Shown here in pieces: positions 11,965 to 20,166 of a stretch of 64,000 nucleotides of DNA (positions are counted from its first letter, which is position 1; each line of letters begins with the position of its first letter). The DNA comes from Coprococcus sp. OM04-5BH. Its GTDB lineage: Bacteria > Bacillota > Clostridia > Lachnospirales > Lachnospiraceae. Both the position numbers and the translations under genes were made by a program. The notes beneath the pieces are model-generated. The model made no database searches. It was not told where the DNA came from and saw only the letters and a program-made list of their open reading frames with translations. The DNA is taken from assembly GCF_003482105.1 (NCBI RefSeq), contig NZ_QULM01000003.1, positions 124,432 through 188,431 of the forward strand, given 5' to 3'.

Positions 11965-12711
11965 ATGAACAGATTTTTCGTTGATGATCCCGGGGCATTT
12001 TCCGACAGATCGGTGGTAATAACCGGTGAAGATGTGAATCATGTGAAGAATGTTCTCAGGTTAAAAGAAAATGATGAATTGATAGTAAGCGACGGCAGGG
12101 GCAGAGATTACCACTGCCGTATTTCTGGTATTACAAATGAAGAAGTAGTTGCAGACATCTGTGATATATGTGATAATTTCTCGGAGCTTTCCACAGAGAT
12201 AACTCTGTTCCAGGGATTTCCTAAGGGAGACAAGATGGAGCTCATTATCCAGAAGACAGTGGAGCTTGGGGTCACGAGGATAGTTCCGGTCATGACAAAG
12301 CGTACTGTTGTGAAGCTTGATGACAAGAAGGCTAAGAAGAAGACGGAACGCTACAATATGATAGCCGAGTCGGCAGCTAAGCAGTCAGGAAGAGGGATGA
12401 TACCTGAGGTTACCATGCCGGTATCATTTGCAGAGGCTGTATCAATGGCAGAAAAGCTTGATATGAATATAATCCCCTATGAGGAAGCAGAGGGAGTGGA
12501 ATATTCCAGAAATATCATAAAGAACATAAAGGGAAAGAAAAGCCTTGGTATATTTATAGGTCCCGAGGGTGGATTCGCCCGGGAAGAGGTAGAGAAAGCC
12601 TTAGACGCAGGGGTTTCAGCCATAACCCTTGGACACAGGATACTCAGAACAGAGACTGCCGGAATGGCGGTTATTTCAATAATAATGTTTGAACTTGAAG
12701 AGGACAGGTAG
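11965..12711 (+). CDS. rsmE: RsmE, 16S rRNA m3U1498 methyltransferase
   Basis: RsmE makes N3-methyluridine at 16S rRNA position 1498. The 248-residue SPOUT-class protein begins with MNRFFVDD, has the PUA-like N-terminal part, and shows the knot motifs IGPEGGFAREEVEKA and LGHRILRTETAGMAVI near the C-terminus. It starts two bases after the prmA stop, and the next gene starts four bases after its own stop. Confidence 0.96.
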   Translation: MNRFFVDDPGAFSDRSVVITGEDVNHVKNVLRLKENDELIVSDGRGRDYHCRISGITNEEVVADICDICDNFSELSTEITLFQGFPKGDKMELIIQKTVELGVTRIVPVMTKRTVVKLDDKKAKKKTERYNMIAESAAKQSGRGMIPEVTMPVSFAEAVSMAEKLDMNIIPYEEAEGVEYSRNIIKNIKGKKSLGIFIGPEGGFAREEVEKALDAGVSAITLGHRILRTETAGMAVISIIMFELEEDR

Positions 12712-12715
12712 GAAG

Positions 12716-13867
12716 ATGGAAGCATATTTTGACAATGCAGCAACAACAAAGGTTCTTCCACAGGTAAAAGACCTGATGGTTAAGATAATGGAAGAGGACT
12801 TCGGTAATCCCTCATCACTTCACATGAAGGGAGTGGATGCCGAGAAATATGTAAGACAGGGTAGAGAGACTCTGGCAAGGCTGTGGAAGGTGGATAAGTC
12901 GGAGATAATATTCACCTCCGGCGGTACAGAATCCAATAATATGGCCATAATCGGAGCTGCAAGAGCCCACGAGAAGGAAGGACACAGGGTCATAACTTCA
13001 GCAGTTGAACATGCCTCCGTGGCGAATCCCTTCAAGTACCTTGAGGAACAGGGCTTTGATGTTGTAAGGATCGGTGTTGACGAAAGAGGCATAGTAAAGC
13101 TTGATGAGCTTGAGGCTGCGTTGAATGATGACACCATACTTGTGTCAATAATGTATGTGAATAATGAGGTGGGTGCAGTTATGCCTGTTAAGGATATAGC
13201 GGACATGGTGCATGACATATGTCCCAAGGCAGTGTTCCATGTGGACGCCATACAGGCATTCGGAAAGTTCCATCTGTATCCTAAGAGAATGGGTATAGAC
13301 CTTATGAGCGTAAGCGGACACAAGATCCACGGCCCTAAGGGAAGTGGCGCTTTATTTGTGAAGAGAGGGACAAGGATAGTTCCTATAATCCTTGGAGGCG
13401 GACAGCAGCAGGGTTATCGTTCGGGAACCGAGAATGTCCCTGCCATAGCAGGCATGTGCCTTGCAGCAGAGATTGCAGACAAGGAGATGGACGAAAGATG
13501 TGCCCATATGAAAGCACTTAAGGACAGACTTATATCAGGACTTACAGAGCTTGAGGGTGTGTACAGCAACTCAGGAGAAGCCTGCCATATAGCCAGCATA
13601 TCATTTACAGGGGTCAGAAGCGAGATAATGCTCCACACCCTTGAGAATAGCGGCATATATGTGTCATCAGGTTCCGCCTGCTCATCAAACAAAACACAGA
13701 ACAAGAATTTAAGCTCCACACTCCATGCCATGGGATTGTCACCGGAGAGACTTGAGTCAACACTACGTTTCAGTTTCGCCTATGACAACACAGAAGAACA
13801 GGTGGATTACGCCATTAATGTTATAAAAAAGGAACTTCCGGTGTTAAGGAAGTATGTAAGAAAATAG
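12716..13867 (+). CDS. Cysteine desulfurase (NifS/IscS family)
   Basis: This PLP enzyme takes sulfur from cysteine as an enzyme-bound persulfide. ATG 12716 gives 383 residues starting MEAYFDNAATT; an upstream in-frame ATG (12689) inside rsmE would add nine poorly fitting residues. Seen: DNAATT, the PLP-region TSGGTESNN, HVDAIQAFGK, the PLP lysine in SVSGHKIHGPKG (about residue 203) and the active-site cysteine in SSGSACSS (about 322). It is immediately followed by thiI. In B. subtilis the NifZ-ThiI pair makes 4-thiouridine in tRNA, so sulfur supply to ThiI is the likely job; a general Fe-S role cannot be excluded. Confidence 0.92.
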   Translation: MEAYFDNAATTKVLPQVKDLMVKIMEEDFGNPSSLHMKGVDAEKYVRQGRETLARLWKVDKSEIIFTSGGTESNNMAIIGAARAHEKEGHRVITSAVEHASVANPFKYLEEQGFDVVRIGVDERGIVKLDELEAALNDDTILVSIMYVNNEVGAVMPVKDIADMVHDICPKAVFHVDAIQAFGKFHLYPKRMGIDLMSVSGHKIHGPKGSGALFVKRGTRIVPIILGGGQQQGYRSGTENVPAIAGMCLAAEIADKEMDERCAHMKALKDRLISGLTELEGVYSNSGEACHIASISFTGVRSEIMLHTLENSGIYVSSGSACSSNKTQNKNLSSTLHAMGLSPERLESTLRFSFAYDNTEEQVDYAINVIKKELPVLRKYVRK

Positions 13868-13887
13868 AGAATATGAAAGGTGCAGAT

Positions 13888-15078
13888 ATGGATTACAAGG
13901 CTTTTATGATCAAGTATGCCGAGATAGGCACAAAGGGTAAGAACAGATATATATTTGAAGATATTCTGTGCAGGAACATTAACAGGAAATTAAAGCCCCT
14001 GGGAGATTTCTATGTAAGAAAGGAACAGGGAAGGATATTCGTTGAGGCAAACAGCGACTATGACTACGAGGACGTGGTGGAAGCCCTTGGAAAGGTATTC
14101 GGAATAGTGGGAATATGCCCTGTTGTGGTACTCAATGAGACAGACTTTGACAGTATAAAGAACGCGGTTATCACTTATGTAGATAAGGCATACAGAAAGC
14201 ATAACTTTACCTTCAAGGTAAATACCAGAAGAAATGACAAGTCATTCCCTATGACCTCAATGGAGGTCAATTCAGAGCTTGGACACTATCTTCTTGAGGC
14301 CTTCCCTGATATGAAGGTAGATGTGCATGAGCCTGAGGAGATCATAAATGTTGAGATAAGAAAGACTGTATATATTTATTCTATTACAATACCGGGTCCG
14401 GGAGGACTTCCGGTTGGCACCAACGGAAAGGGTATGGCACTGCTGTCAGGAGGAATAGACAGCCCTGTTGCAACCTATATGATCGCCAAGCGTGGTGTTA
14501 AGATGGAAGCCGTATATTATAATGCCCCTCCGTTTACCAGCGAGAGAGCGAAGCAGAAGGTTATCGATCTTGCCACAATAGTTGCGGATTACGCAGGCTC
14601 CATAAGACTTCATATAGTTAATTTCGCCGAGATACAGAAGGCCATATATGATAACTGCCCTCATGAGGAGCTTACCATAATCATGAAGAGATATATGATA
14701 AAGATCGCTGAGGAGCTTGCAAAGGCAAATGACTGTCAGATTACGGTTACAGGAGAGAGTATCGGACAGGTTTCAAGCCAGACAGTGTTCTCACTGGCAG
14801 TAATAAATGATGTGGCAACAATGCCTGTTATGAGACCTTGTATAGGTATGGATAAGCAGGAGATAGTTGATATATCTGAGAAGATCGGTTCCTATGAGAC
14901 CTCAATACTTCCCTACGAGGACTGCTGTACAACATTTGTTGCAAAGCACCCGGTTACAAAGCCTATACTTTCGGCTATTGAGAAGTCGGAGGCTAAGCTT
15001 GAGGGAATAATCGAGCCGTTATATCAGAAGGCGTTGGAGACAGTAGAAGTTATAACCTGCAGAAGCGGCAATAATTAA
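13888..15078 (+). CDS. thiI: ThiI, tRNA 4-thiouridine synthase
   Basis: ThiI adenylates U8 of tRNA and inserts sulfur to give 4-thiouridine; in some bacteria it also serves thiamine synthesis. The start chosen is ATG 13888 (396 residues), with AAAGG seven bases upstream; ATG 13873 would add five residues. The N-terminal ferredoxin-like part and THUMP domain (about residues 60-165) are followed by the PP-loop ALLSGGIDSPVA and TGESIGQVSSQT, then PYEDCCTTFVAKHP. There is no C-terminal rhodanese domain, as in the B. subtilis type, so sulfur must come directly from a desulfurase, in agreement with the upstream gene. Confidence 0.94.
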   Translation: MDYKAFMIKYAEIGTKGKNRYIFEDILCRNINRKLKPLGDFYVRKEQGRIFVEANSDYDYEDVVEALGKVFGIVGICPVVVLNETDFDSIKNAVITYVDKAYRKHNFTFKVNTRRNDKSFPMTSMEVNSELGHYLLEAFPDMKVDVHEPEEIINVEIRKTVYIYSITIPGPGGLPVGTNGKGMALLSGGIDSPVATYMIAKRGVKMEAVYYNAPPFTSERAKQKVIDLATIVADYAGSIRLHIVNFAEIQKAIYDNCPHEELTIIMKRYMIKIAEELAKANDCQITVTGESIGQVSSQTVFSLAVINDVATMPVMRPCIGMDKQEIVDISEKIGSYETSILPYEDCCTTFVAKHPVTKPILSAIEKSEAKLEGIIEPLYQKALETVEVITCRSGNN

Positions 15079-15092
15079 TTGGCTGAGAATAG

Positions 15093-15150
15093 AGCAGTAA
15101 CCATTTGAAATTGCCTGCAATGCAACGATGCCACAGACATCAGCAATAAT
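15093..15150. repeat. Degenerate copy of a small intergenic repeat
   Basis: The segment from AGCAGTAACCATTTGAAATTGCCTG... to ...GATGCCACAGACATCAGCAATAAT matches in order the pieces of the element at 53537-53598: an AACCATT-GAA-TTGCCT block and an AACGATG-C-CAGACATCA block. This copy lacks the central part and its last hairpin is imperfect (GATGCC versus GACATC). It occupies the gap between thiI and the HPr-like gene. Confidence 0.5.
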
Positions 15151-15153
15151 AAA

Positions 15154-15179
15154 AAATCCCGGAAGAAAATCCGGGATTT
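15154..15179. terminator. Bidirectional terminator between thiI and the HPr-like gene
   Basis: AAATCCCGGA (15154-15163) pairs with TCCGGGATTT (15170-15179) over a six-base loop. On the minus strand it is followed by TTTTTTATTATT, a good T-run for the HPr-like gene; on the plus strand the tail is the weaker ATTTATATTA. It sits between convergent genes and probably serves both. Confidence 0.85.
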
Positions 15180-15217
15180 ATATTACGCACATGCAATGCA
15201 TGAAGCATATACAGGTA

Positions 15218-15451
15218 TTATTCAGCGATGTAAGGCTTGATGGCTGCTAAAATGTCATCGAGACCTGACTCAGCGTAGATATGTAAATCTATAGGCTGTG
15301 AGATATCAAGACTGAAGATACCCATAATAGACTTAGCGTCTATAACGTAACGACCTGACACAAGATCAAACTCTGCGTCAAACTGTGCGATAGTGTTTAC
15401 GAAACTTTTTACCTTATCGATTGAGTTTAAAGAAATTTTTAAAGCTGTCAT
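15218..15451 (-). CDS. HPr-like protein without the catalytic histidine
   Basis: The 77-residue protein resembles HPr of the phosphotransferase system over its whole length. The regulatory block AKSIMGIFSLDI (Ser41, equivalent to Ser46 of HPr, the HPr kinase target) is well kept. The active-site block of HPr (GIHARPA, phospho-accepting His15) is replaced by NSIDKVK, so no histidine is available and phosphotransfer to sugars is not possible. This recalls Crh of Bacillus, which also lacks His15 but keeps Ser46; a role in carbon-source regulation is inference. AGGAGG precedes the start on the minus strand. The gene stands alone, divergent from mtaB. Confidence 0.82.
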   Translation of the reverse strand: MTALKISLNSIDKVKSFVNTIAQFDAEFDLVSGRYVIDAKSIMGIFSLDISQPIDLHIYAESGLDDILAAIKPYIAE

Positions 15452-15505
15452 ATATAATCCTCCTGTTTATTCGGCTGTTAAACTCCAAAAATGATAATCA
15501 GAAGT

Positions 15506-15523
15506 TTTACACCCCCATGTAAA
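15506..15523. promoter_or_regulatory. Inverted repeat between the HPr-like gene and mtaB
   Basis: TTTACA, six bases, TGTAAA is a perfect inverted repeat in the divergent intergenic region, 55 bases from the HPr-like start. On the minus strand TTTACA could also be a -35 box with GATTAT 18 bases on. It may be an operator; only the symmetry is seen. Confidence 0.3.
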
Positions 15524-15584
15524 GTTTATACGTTAATAATATATATTTGACCCATAAAAGTCAAGATTTGGAAAGGTAAAAACT

Positions 15585-16919
15585 ATGTTAAGTGGAAAGA
15601 CTGTAGCTGCCTGTACACTGGGCTGCAAGACCAATCAGTATGAGACTGATGGAATGATAGAAATATTGAAAAAAATGGGAGCTTCGGTGGTGGATTTCGA
15701 GGATACTGCCGACGTATATCTTATAAATACATGCTCTGTAACCAATATGGCAGATAAAAAGTCCAGACAGATGATACATCGGGCAAGGAAGAATAATCCG
15801 AAAGCACTGGTCATAGCCTGCGGATGTTATGTCCAGGCTGAGAAGGAGAAGCTGTCTCAGGATAAGGACATAGATATAATAATAAGCAACAACAGAAAAA
15901 AAGATATAGGACACGTTATCGCAGAGTACTTTAACTCAGGAGAGACGGCCTGTTTCACAGATATTTCAAGAGAGAAGGAATTTGAAGAGCTGGATGTGAA
16001 CAAGCCGGTATATCATACCAGAGCCTATGTGAAGATCCAGGATGGCTGTAACCAGTTCTGTACCTACTGCATAATACCTTATGTAAGAGGCAGGATAAGA
16101 AGCCGTAGTATGGATTCGGTTATTGATGAGATAAGCCGTCTTGCAGAGGCGGGTGTTAAAGAAGTGGTCCTTACAGGAATACATATTTCTTCTTATGGCA
16201 GAGATATGGATGGTGATACAGGTCTGGCTGACCTGGTAGAGAATATCTCAAAAATCGAAGGAATAGAGAGAATTCGTCTGGGATCCCTTGAACCGGGTAT
16301 CATAACAGAAGAATTTGCCCACAGGATTAAGGCGGTAGACAAGCTCTGCCCGCACTTTCACCTGAGTCTCCAGAGTGGCTGCGATTCTGTGCTTAGACGC
16401 ATGAACAGAAAGTATACCTGCAGTGAATACATGGAAAAATGTGAGCTCTTAAGAAAAGTGTACAAAAATCCAGCCATTACCACAGATGTAATAGTAGGCT
16501 TTCCGGGAGAGACAGAGGAAGAGTTTGAGTGTACAAGGAAATACCTTGAAGATATAAACTTATATGAAATGCATATATTCAAATATTCCCAGAGAAAGGG
16601 CACACCTGCGGCAACCATGCCTAACCAGGTGGATCCTTCGGTTAAGAACAGCAGAAGTGATGTGCTGCTTGCCATAAGCGAACATAACAAACATGCATAT
16701 CAGGATCTGTTTGTGGGAACCACAGTTAAGGTGCTGGTGGAAGAATTGGTTGAGAAAAATGGCGAAGAATATATGAGAGGGCATACGGAGAGATACATGG
16801 ATGTCCACATATCCACGGAAGGCATAACTGATCCTCAGAGCTTTAAGAACAGGATCGTAGAGGTAATGTACGAAAAGACAACCGCAGGAGAATATGTAGG
16901 AAAAATAAACCGTGGGTGA
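15585..16919 (+). CDS. mtaB: MtaB, tRNA t6A37 methylthiotransferase
   Basis: MtaB is a radical SAM enzyme that converts t6A37 of tRNA to ms2t6A. The 444-residue product has the UPF0004 domain with three cluster cysteines (TLGCKTNQYE at Cys14, NTCSVTN and ACGCY), the radical SAM motif GCNQFCTYC (about residues 155-162), and a C-terminal TRAM-like region. TLGCKTNQYE separates MtaB from MiaB and RimO. It is the first gene right of a divergent intergenic region. Confidence 0.95.
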   Translation: MLSGKTVAACTLGCKTNQYETDGMIEILKKMGASVVDFEDTADVYLINTCSVTNMADKKSRQMIHRARKNNPKALVIACGCYVQAEKEKLSQDKDIDIIISNNRKKDIGHVIAEYFNSGETACFTDISREKEFEELDVNKPVYHTRAYVKIQDGCNQFCTYCIIPYVRGRIRSRSMDSVIDEISRLAEAGVKEVVLTGIHISSYGRDMDGDTGLADLVENISKIEGIERIRLGSLEPGIITEEFAHRIKAVDKLCPHFHLSLQSGCDSVLRRMNRKYTCSEYMEKCELLRKVYKNPAITTDVIVGFPGETEEEFECTRKYLEDINLYEMHIFKYSQRKGTPAATMPNQVDPSVKNSRSDVLLAISEHNKHAYQDLFVGTTVKVLVEELVEKNGEEYMRGHTERYMDVHISTEGITDPQSFKNRIVEVMYEKTTAGEYVGKINRG

Positions 16920-16981
16920 GATATAAGGTGTGATCTAAGTTCACAACATTTCATAATATACAATGTATACAATTAATGTAG

Positions 16982-17010
16982 TTGAATTTTCACCCTGTTT
17001 ATATTAGAAT
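16982..17010 (+). promoter_or_regulatory. Probable sigma-A promoter of ireB-ruvX
   Basis: TTGAAT (16982-16987), 17 bases, TAGAAT (17005-17010) matches the vegetative consensus well at both boxes. It lies about 45 bases before the ireB start. Confidence 0.55.
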
Positions 17011-17054
17011 GTATGGGAGAATGGACTGATGTCCGGAGAGAAGGACGTGAAGAG

Positions 17055-17312
17055 ATGAAGAATGATAATACACAGCATATTGGACAGATAAAGGACAATA
17101 CAATAGATGTTACTGATATTATCAGACAGGTGTATGAGGCACTTTCAGAGAAAGGATACAATCCTGTAAGCCAGCTTGTGGGATATATAATGAGTGGAGA
17201 TCCTACTTATATCACAAGCTACAAGAACGCCAGAAGTCTCATAATGAAAGCGGAACGTGATGAGATAATAGAGGTGTTGTTCGAGGACTATATCAAGAAT
17301 AATCTTGTGTAG
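17055..17312 (+). CDS. ireB: IreB family regulatory protein (UPF0297, YrzL)
   Basis: IreB is a small phosphoprotein target of PASTA-domain Ser/Thr kinases; in Enterococcus it affects cephalosporin resistance. ATG 17055 with AAGGA nine bases upstream gives 85 residues, the usual family length; ATG 17013 would add 14 residues ([14 protein letters not shown]) of poor fit. The conserved core is clear: [25 protein letters not shown] followed by YITSYKNAR and ERDEIIEVL. It heads the conserved yrzL-yrrK-yrzB order. Confidence 0.9.
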   Translation: MKNDNTQHIGQIKDNTIDVTDIIRQVYEALSEKGYNPVSQLVGYIMSGDPTYITSYKNARSLIMKAERDEIIEVLFEDYIKNNLV

Positions 17313-17344
17313 CCTTACGGATTTGTATATATCAGATACACAAG

Positions 17345-17396
17345 AAAGGAGTGACCATCATAAAGCATCGGACAGATAAATGATGGTCGTGTTTTT
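17345..17396 (+). promoter_or_regulatory. Hairpin separating a Shine-Dalgarno sequence from the ruvX start
   Basis: AAAGGAG (17345-17351) is the only good ribosome site before ruvX, 45 bases from its ATG. Between them GACCATCAT (17353-17361) pairs perfectly with ATGATGGTC (17380-17388) over an 18-base loop, followed by GTGTTTTT and the ATG. If the hairpin forms, the site and the start codon come to about nine bases of each other. The same element also looks like a short terminator or attenuator. Confidence 0.6.
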
Positions 17397-17831
17397 ATGC
17401 GCGTAATTGGTCTTGACTATGGTACTAAGACAGTGGGAGTGGCTGTAAGTGACGAGCTTATGCTCACTGCCCAGCCATACGAAACAATAGAAAGAAAATC
17501 TCCGGGAAAGCTCAGACAGACACTGGCGGAGATAGAGAGAGTCATAACTGAATATAACTGCGGACGTATTGTACTGGGATATCCCAAGAACATGAACAAC
17601 ACTGAGGGTGAGAGGGTCAGAGCCACAGAGGAGTTCAAGGAATCTCTTGAGAGAAGAACAGGTCTTGAGGTCATATTGTGGGATGAACGCCTTACCACAG
17701 TGGAGGCAGAGAGAATACTTATGGAGAGCGGCGTGAGACGCGAGAACAGAAAGCAGTATATTGACAAGATGGCTGCAGCAGTAATCCTGCAGAACTATCT
17801 TGATCGTGAGAAGAACAGAACGGAGAATTAG
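17397..17831 (+). CDS. ruvX: RuvX / YqgF family Holliday junction resolvase-like nuclease
   Basis: The family has an RNase H fold and has been linked to Holliday junction resolution and 16S rRNA 5'-end processing. The 144-residue product starts [19 protein letters not shown], with the first catalytic Asp in GLDYG, then [16 protein letters not shown], and [16 protein letters not shown], with the Asp near the C-terminus in [12 protein letters not shown]. In-frame sequence upstream of ATG 17397 has no usual start codon before a stop at 17361. DUF1292 follows without a gap. Confidence 0.93.
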   Translation: MRVIGLDYGTKTVGVAVSDELMLTAQPYETIERKSPGKLRQTLAEIERVITEYNCGRIVLGYPKNMNNTEGERVRATEEFKESLERRTGLEVILWDERLTTVEAERILMESGVRRENRKQYIDKMAAAVILQNYLDREKNRTEN

Positions 17832-18104
17832 ATGGACAACAATGCAATAATATTCACAACTGATGATGGAGAAGAAGTTACCTTTAATGTACTGGAACAG
17901 ACCACTCTGGGAGGCGTGAACTATCTCCTTGTGGCGGAAGATACAGATGACGAAGAGGATGGATCTTTCCTTATCCTTAAAGAAGACAGAGAGGACGGCG
18001 GAGATGATATGGCTGAATTCTCCGTGGTTGAAGATGAGAGAGAGCTTCAGGCAGTTGCGAAGATTTTTAATGAATTGTTAGATGATTTGGATTTGGAGGT
18101 ATAA
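17832..18104 (+). CDS. DUF1292 family protein (YrzB-like)
   Basis: This is a 90-residue very acidic protein. It starts at the base after the ruvX stop, and RNase J starts two bases after its own stop. NNAIIFTTDDGEEVTFNVLEQTTLGGVNYLLVAED is typical of DUF1292/YrzB, a family of unknown function kept beside ireB and ruvX throughout Firmicutes. No catalytic motif is visible. Confidence 0.88.
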   Translation: MDNNAIIFTTDDGEEVTFNVLEQTTLGGVNYLLVAEDTDDEEDGSFLILKEDREDGGDDMAEFSVVEDERELQAVAKIFNELLDDLDLEV

Positions 18105-18106
18105 AA

Positions 18107-19771
18107 TTGAAAAAAGTAAATAAAAGAGCTGTGAAGATCATTCCCTTGGGCGGACTGGAACAGATCGGAATGAATATAACAGCTATAGAGTATGAAGACT
18201 CTATTATAGTCATTGACTGTGGTCTTGCATTTCCTGAGGATGACATGTTAGGTATAGATCTTGTAATACCTGATGTAACATACCTTAAGGAGAATGCAGA
18301 TAAGGTTAAGGGACTTGTGGTTACCCATGGACATGAGGATCATATCGGAGCTATACCTTATATCGAGAAGGAACTCAATATGCCCATATACACTACGAAG
18401 CTTACCATGGGGCTTATTGAGAACAAATTAAAGGAACACAATCTTCTTAACAACACCAGGCGCAAGGTTGTTAAGTGCGGACAGACAATAAATCTTGGAC
18501 AGTTCAGGATCGAATTTATCAAGACAAACCACTCAATAGCCGATTCAGTGGCACTTGCCATTTTCTCACCTGCCGGAATAATAATACACACAGGAGACTT
18601 TAAGATCGATTACACTCCTGTGTTTGGCGAGATGATAGACCTGCAGAGATTTGCAGAGTTAGGGAAGAAGGGCGTGCTTGCCCTCATGGCGGATTCTACA
18701 AATGCAGACAAGGAGGGCTTCACTCAGTCGGAGAAGACCGTGGGCAGAACCTTCGACAATCTCTTTAATGAGAATAAAGATCACAGGATAATAATCGCTA
18801 CATTTGCATCGAATGTAGACCGTGTACAGCAGATAATCAATTCAGCTTACAAGTATGACCGTAAGGTCGTCATAGAGGGAAGAAGTATGGTTAATATAAT
18901 CAATACCGCTTCCGAGCTTGGATATATAAATATACCTGACAGAACACTCATAGATATAAGTGAGATGAAGAGCTATCCTGACGAGAAGATAGTTCTTATC
19001 ACCACAGGAAGCCAGGGAGAGAACATGGCTGCACTGTCAAGGATTGCGGCATCTATCCACAACAAGGTTGCCATAGTTCCGGGGGATGTGGTCATATTCA
19101 GCTCACATCCGATACCGGGAAATGAGAAGGCAGTGTTTAAGGTAATAAATGAGCTTGAGATGAAGGGGGCCAGAGTAATATTTGAGGATACCCATGTATC
19201 GGGACATGCCTGCAGAGAAGAACTTAAGCTTATATATGCACTTACGAAGCCTCAATATGCAATCCCTGTCCATGGAGAGTACAGACATCTTAAGAGACAT
19301 GCGGAGCTTGCCAAGGAGATGGGTATTCCAAAGGAGAATATCAAGATCCTTAATACGGGAGATGTGTTAAGCGTAGGCGAGCATACATTTGAGGTGGTAG
19401 GAAAGGTTCCTGCCCAGGGAATATTCGTAGACGGACTTGGCGTAGGAGACGTAGGAAATATAGTGCTGCGAGACAGACAGATGCTGTCACAGAATGGTCT
19501 CATCATAGTTGTGGTAACACTGGATAAGTACAGCAACCAGATGATTGCCGGCCCTGATATTGTATCCCGTGGATTTGTGTATGTGAGAGAATCTGAGAAT
19601 CTCATGGAGGACTGCAGGGTGGTAGTTGAGGAGGCACTTGAGAAGTGTCTCAGGAGAAATATAAGTGACTGGGGCAAGATCAAGACTACTATAAAGGATT
19701 CTCTTGGAGAGTTCCTGTGGAAGAGGACAAAGAGAAGCCCTATGATACTGCCTATAATTACAGAGGTGTAG
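18107..19771 (+). CDS. rnj: Ribonuclease J
   Basis: RNase J is the metallo-beta-lactamase-fold nuclease with endonuclease and 5'-3' exonuclease activity that matures and degrades RNA in Firmicutes. The start is TTG 18107 with a strong GGAGGT six bases before it. The 554-residue product shows the zinc ligands HGHEDH (about residues 74-79), HTGDFKID, MADSTNADKEGFTQSE, the beta-CASP part and HVSGHA. The next gene is a YlbF-family protein, a family that in B. subtilis helps the other main nuclease, RNase Y. Assignment to J1 or J2 is not possible here. Confidence 0.95.
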   Translation: MKKVNKRAVKIIPLGGLEQIGMNITAIEYEDSIIVIDCGLAFPEDDMLGIDLVIPDVTYLKENADKVKGLVVTHGHEDHIGAIPYIEKELNMPIYTTKLTMGLIENKLKEHNLLNNTRRKVVKCGQTINLGQFRIEFIKTNHSIADSVALAIFSPAGIIIHTGDFKIDYTPVFGEMIDLQRFAELGKKGVLALMADSTNADKEGFTQSEKTVGRTFDNLFNENKDHRIIIATFASNVDRVQQIINSAYKYDRKVVIEGRSMVNIINTASELGYINIPDRTLIDISEMKSYPDEKIVLITTGSQGENMAALSRIAASIHNKVAIVPGDVVIFSSHPIPGNEKAVFKVINELEMKGARVIFEDTHVSGHACREELKLIYALTKPQYAIPVHGEYRHLKRHAELAKEMGIPKENIKILNTGDVLSVGEHTFEVVGKVPAQGIFVDGLGVGDVGNIVLRDRQMLSQNGLIIVVVTLDKYSNQMIAGPDIVSRGFVYVRESENLMEDCRVVVEEALEKCLRRNISDWGKIKTTIKDSLGEFLWKRTKRSPMILPIITEV

Positions 19772-19775
19772 AGCT

Positions 19776-20105
19776 ATGAAGGATATAATGAAGGTTTCGG
19801 AAGAATTGAATAAGATGATCCTTGAATCCGATGTCTATACTATGTATATAAAGGCAAAGGAGAAGCTTATGGAGAGACCGGAGCTCCTTGACAGCGTGCG
19901 CCGCTTCAGACAGAGGAGCTATGATATACAGGAGAACTCCAATATAGATAATCCCTTTGATGAGATCAATAACCTTTCAAGGGAATATGATGAGGTGGTA
20001 CATGATACTATAGTCAGTGAATACATCAGGGCGGAGCAGAGGTTCTGCAAGATGATGAACAGGATGTATGAGACCATTGCTGCGGATATAGATGTGGAAT
20101 TGTAG
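19776..20105 (+). CDS. YlbF/YmcA-family protein
   Basis: The product is a 109-residue all-helical protein of the Com_YlbF family (YlbF, YmcA, YheA). YlbF and YmcA form a complex that tunes RNase Y-dependent RNA maturation, competence and biofilm formation in B. subtilis. Seen: KVSEELNKMILESDVYTMYIKAKEKLMERPELLDSVRRFR followed by a helix with EYDEVVHDTIVSEYIRAEQRFCKMMNRMYE. It starts four bases after RNase J. Which paralogue it represents is not clear, and there is no Cys cluster of the YlbF/YmcA kind. Confidence 0.78.
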   Translation: MKDIMKVSEELNKMILESDVYTMYIKAKEKLMERPELLDSVRRFRQRSYDIQENSNIDNPFDEINNLSREYDEVVHDTIVSEYIRAEQRFCKMMNRMYETIAADIDVEL

Positions 20106-20166
20106 GAAAAATGATATTAAACTACGGCTGCATAAGGAGCCTGGGCGGGACTTCCGGAGGACGAAG

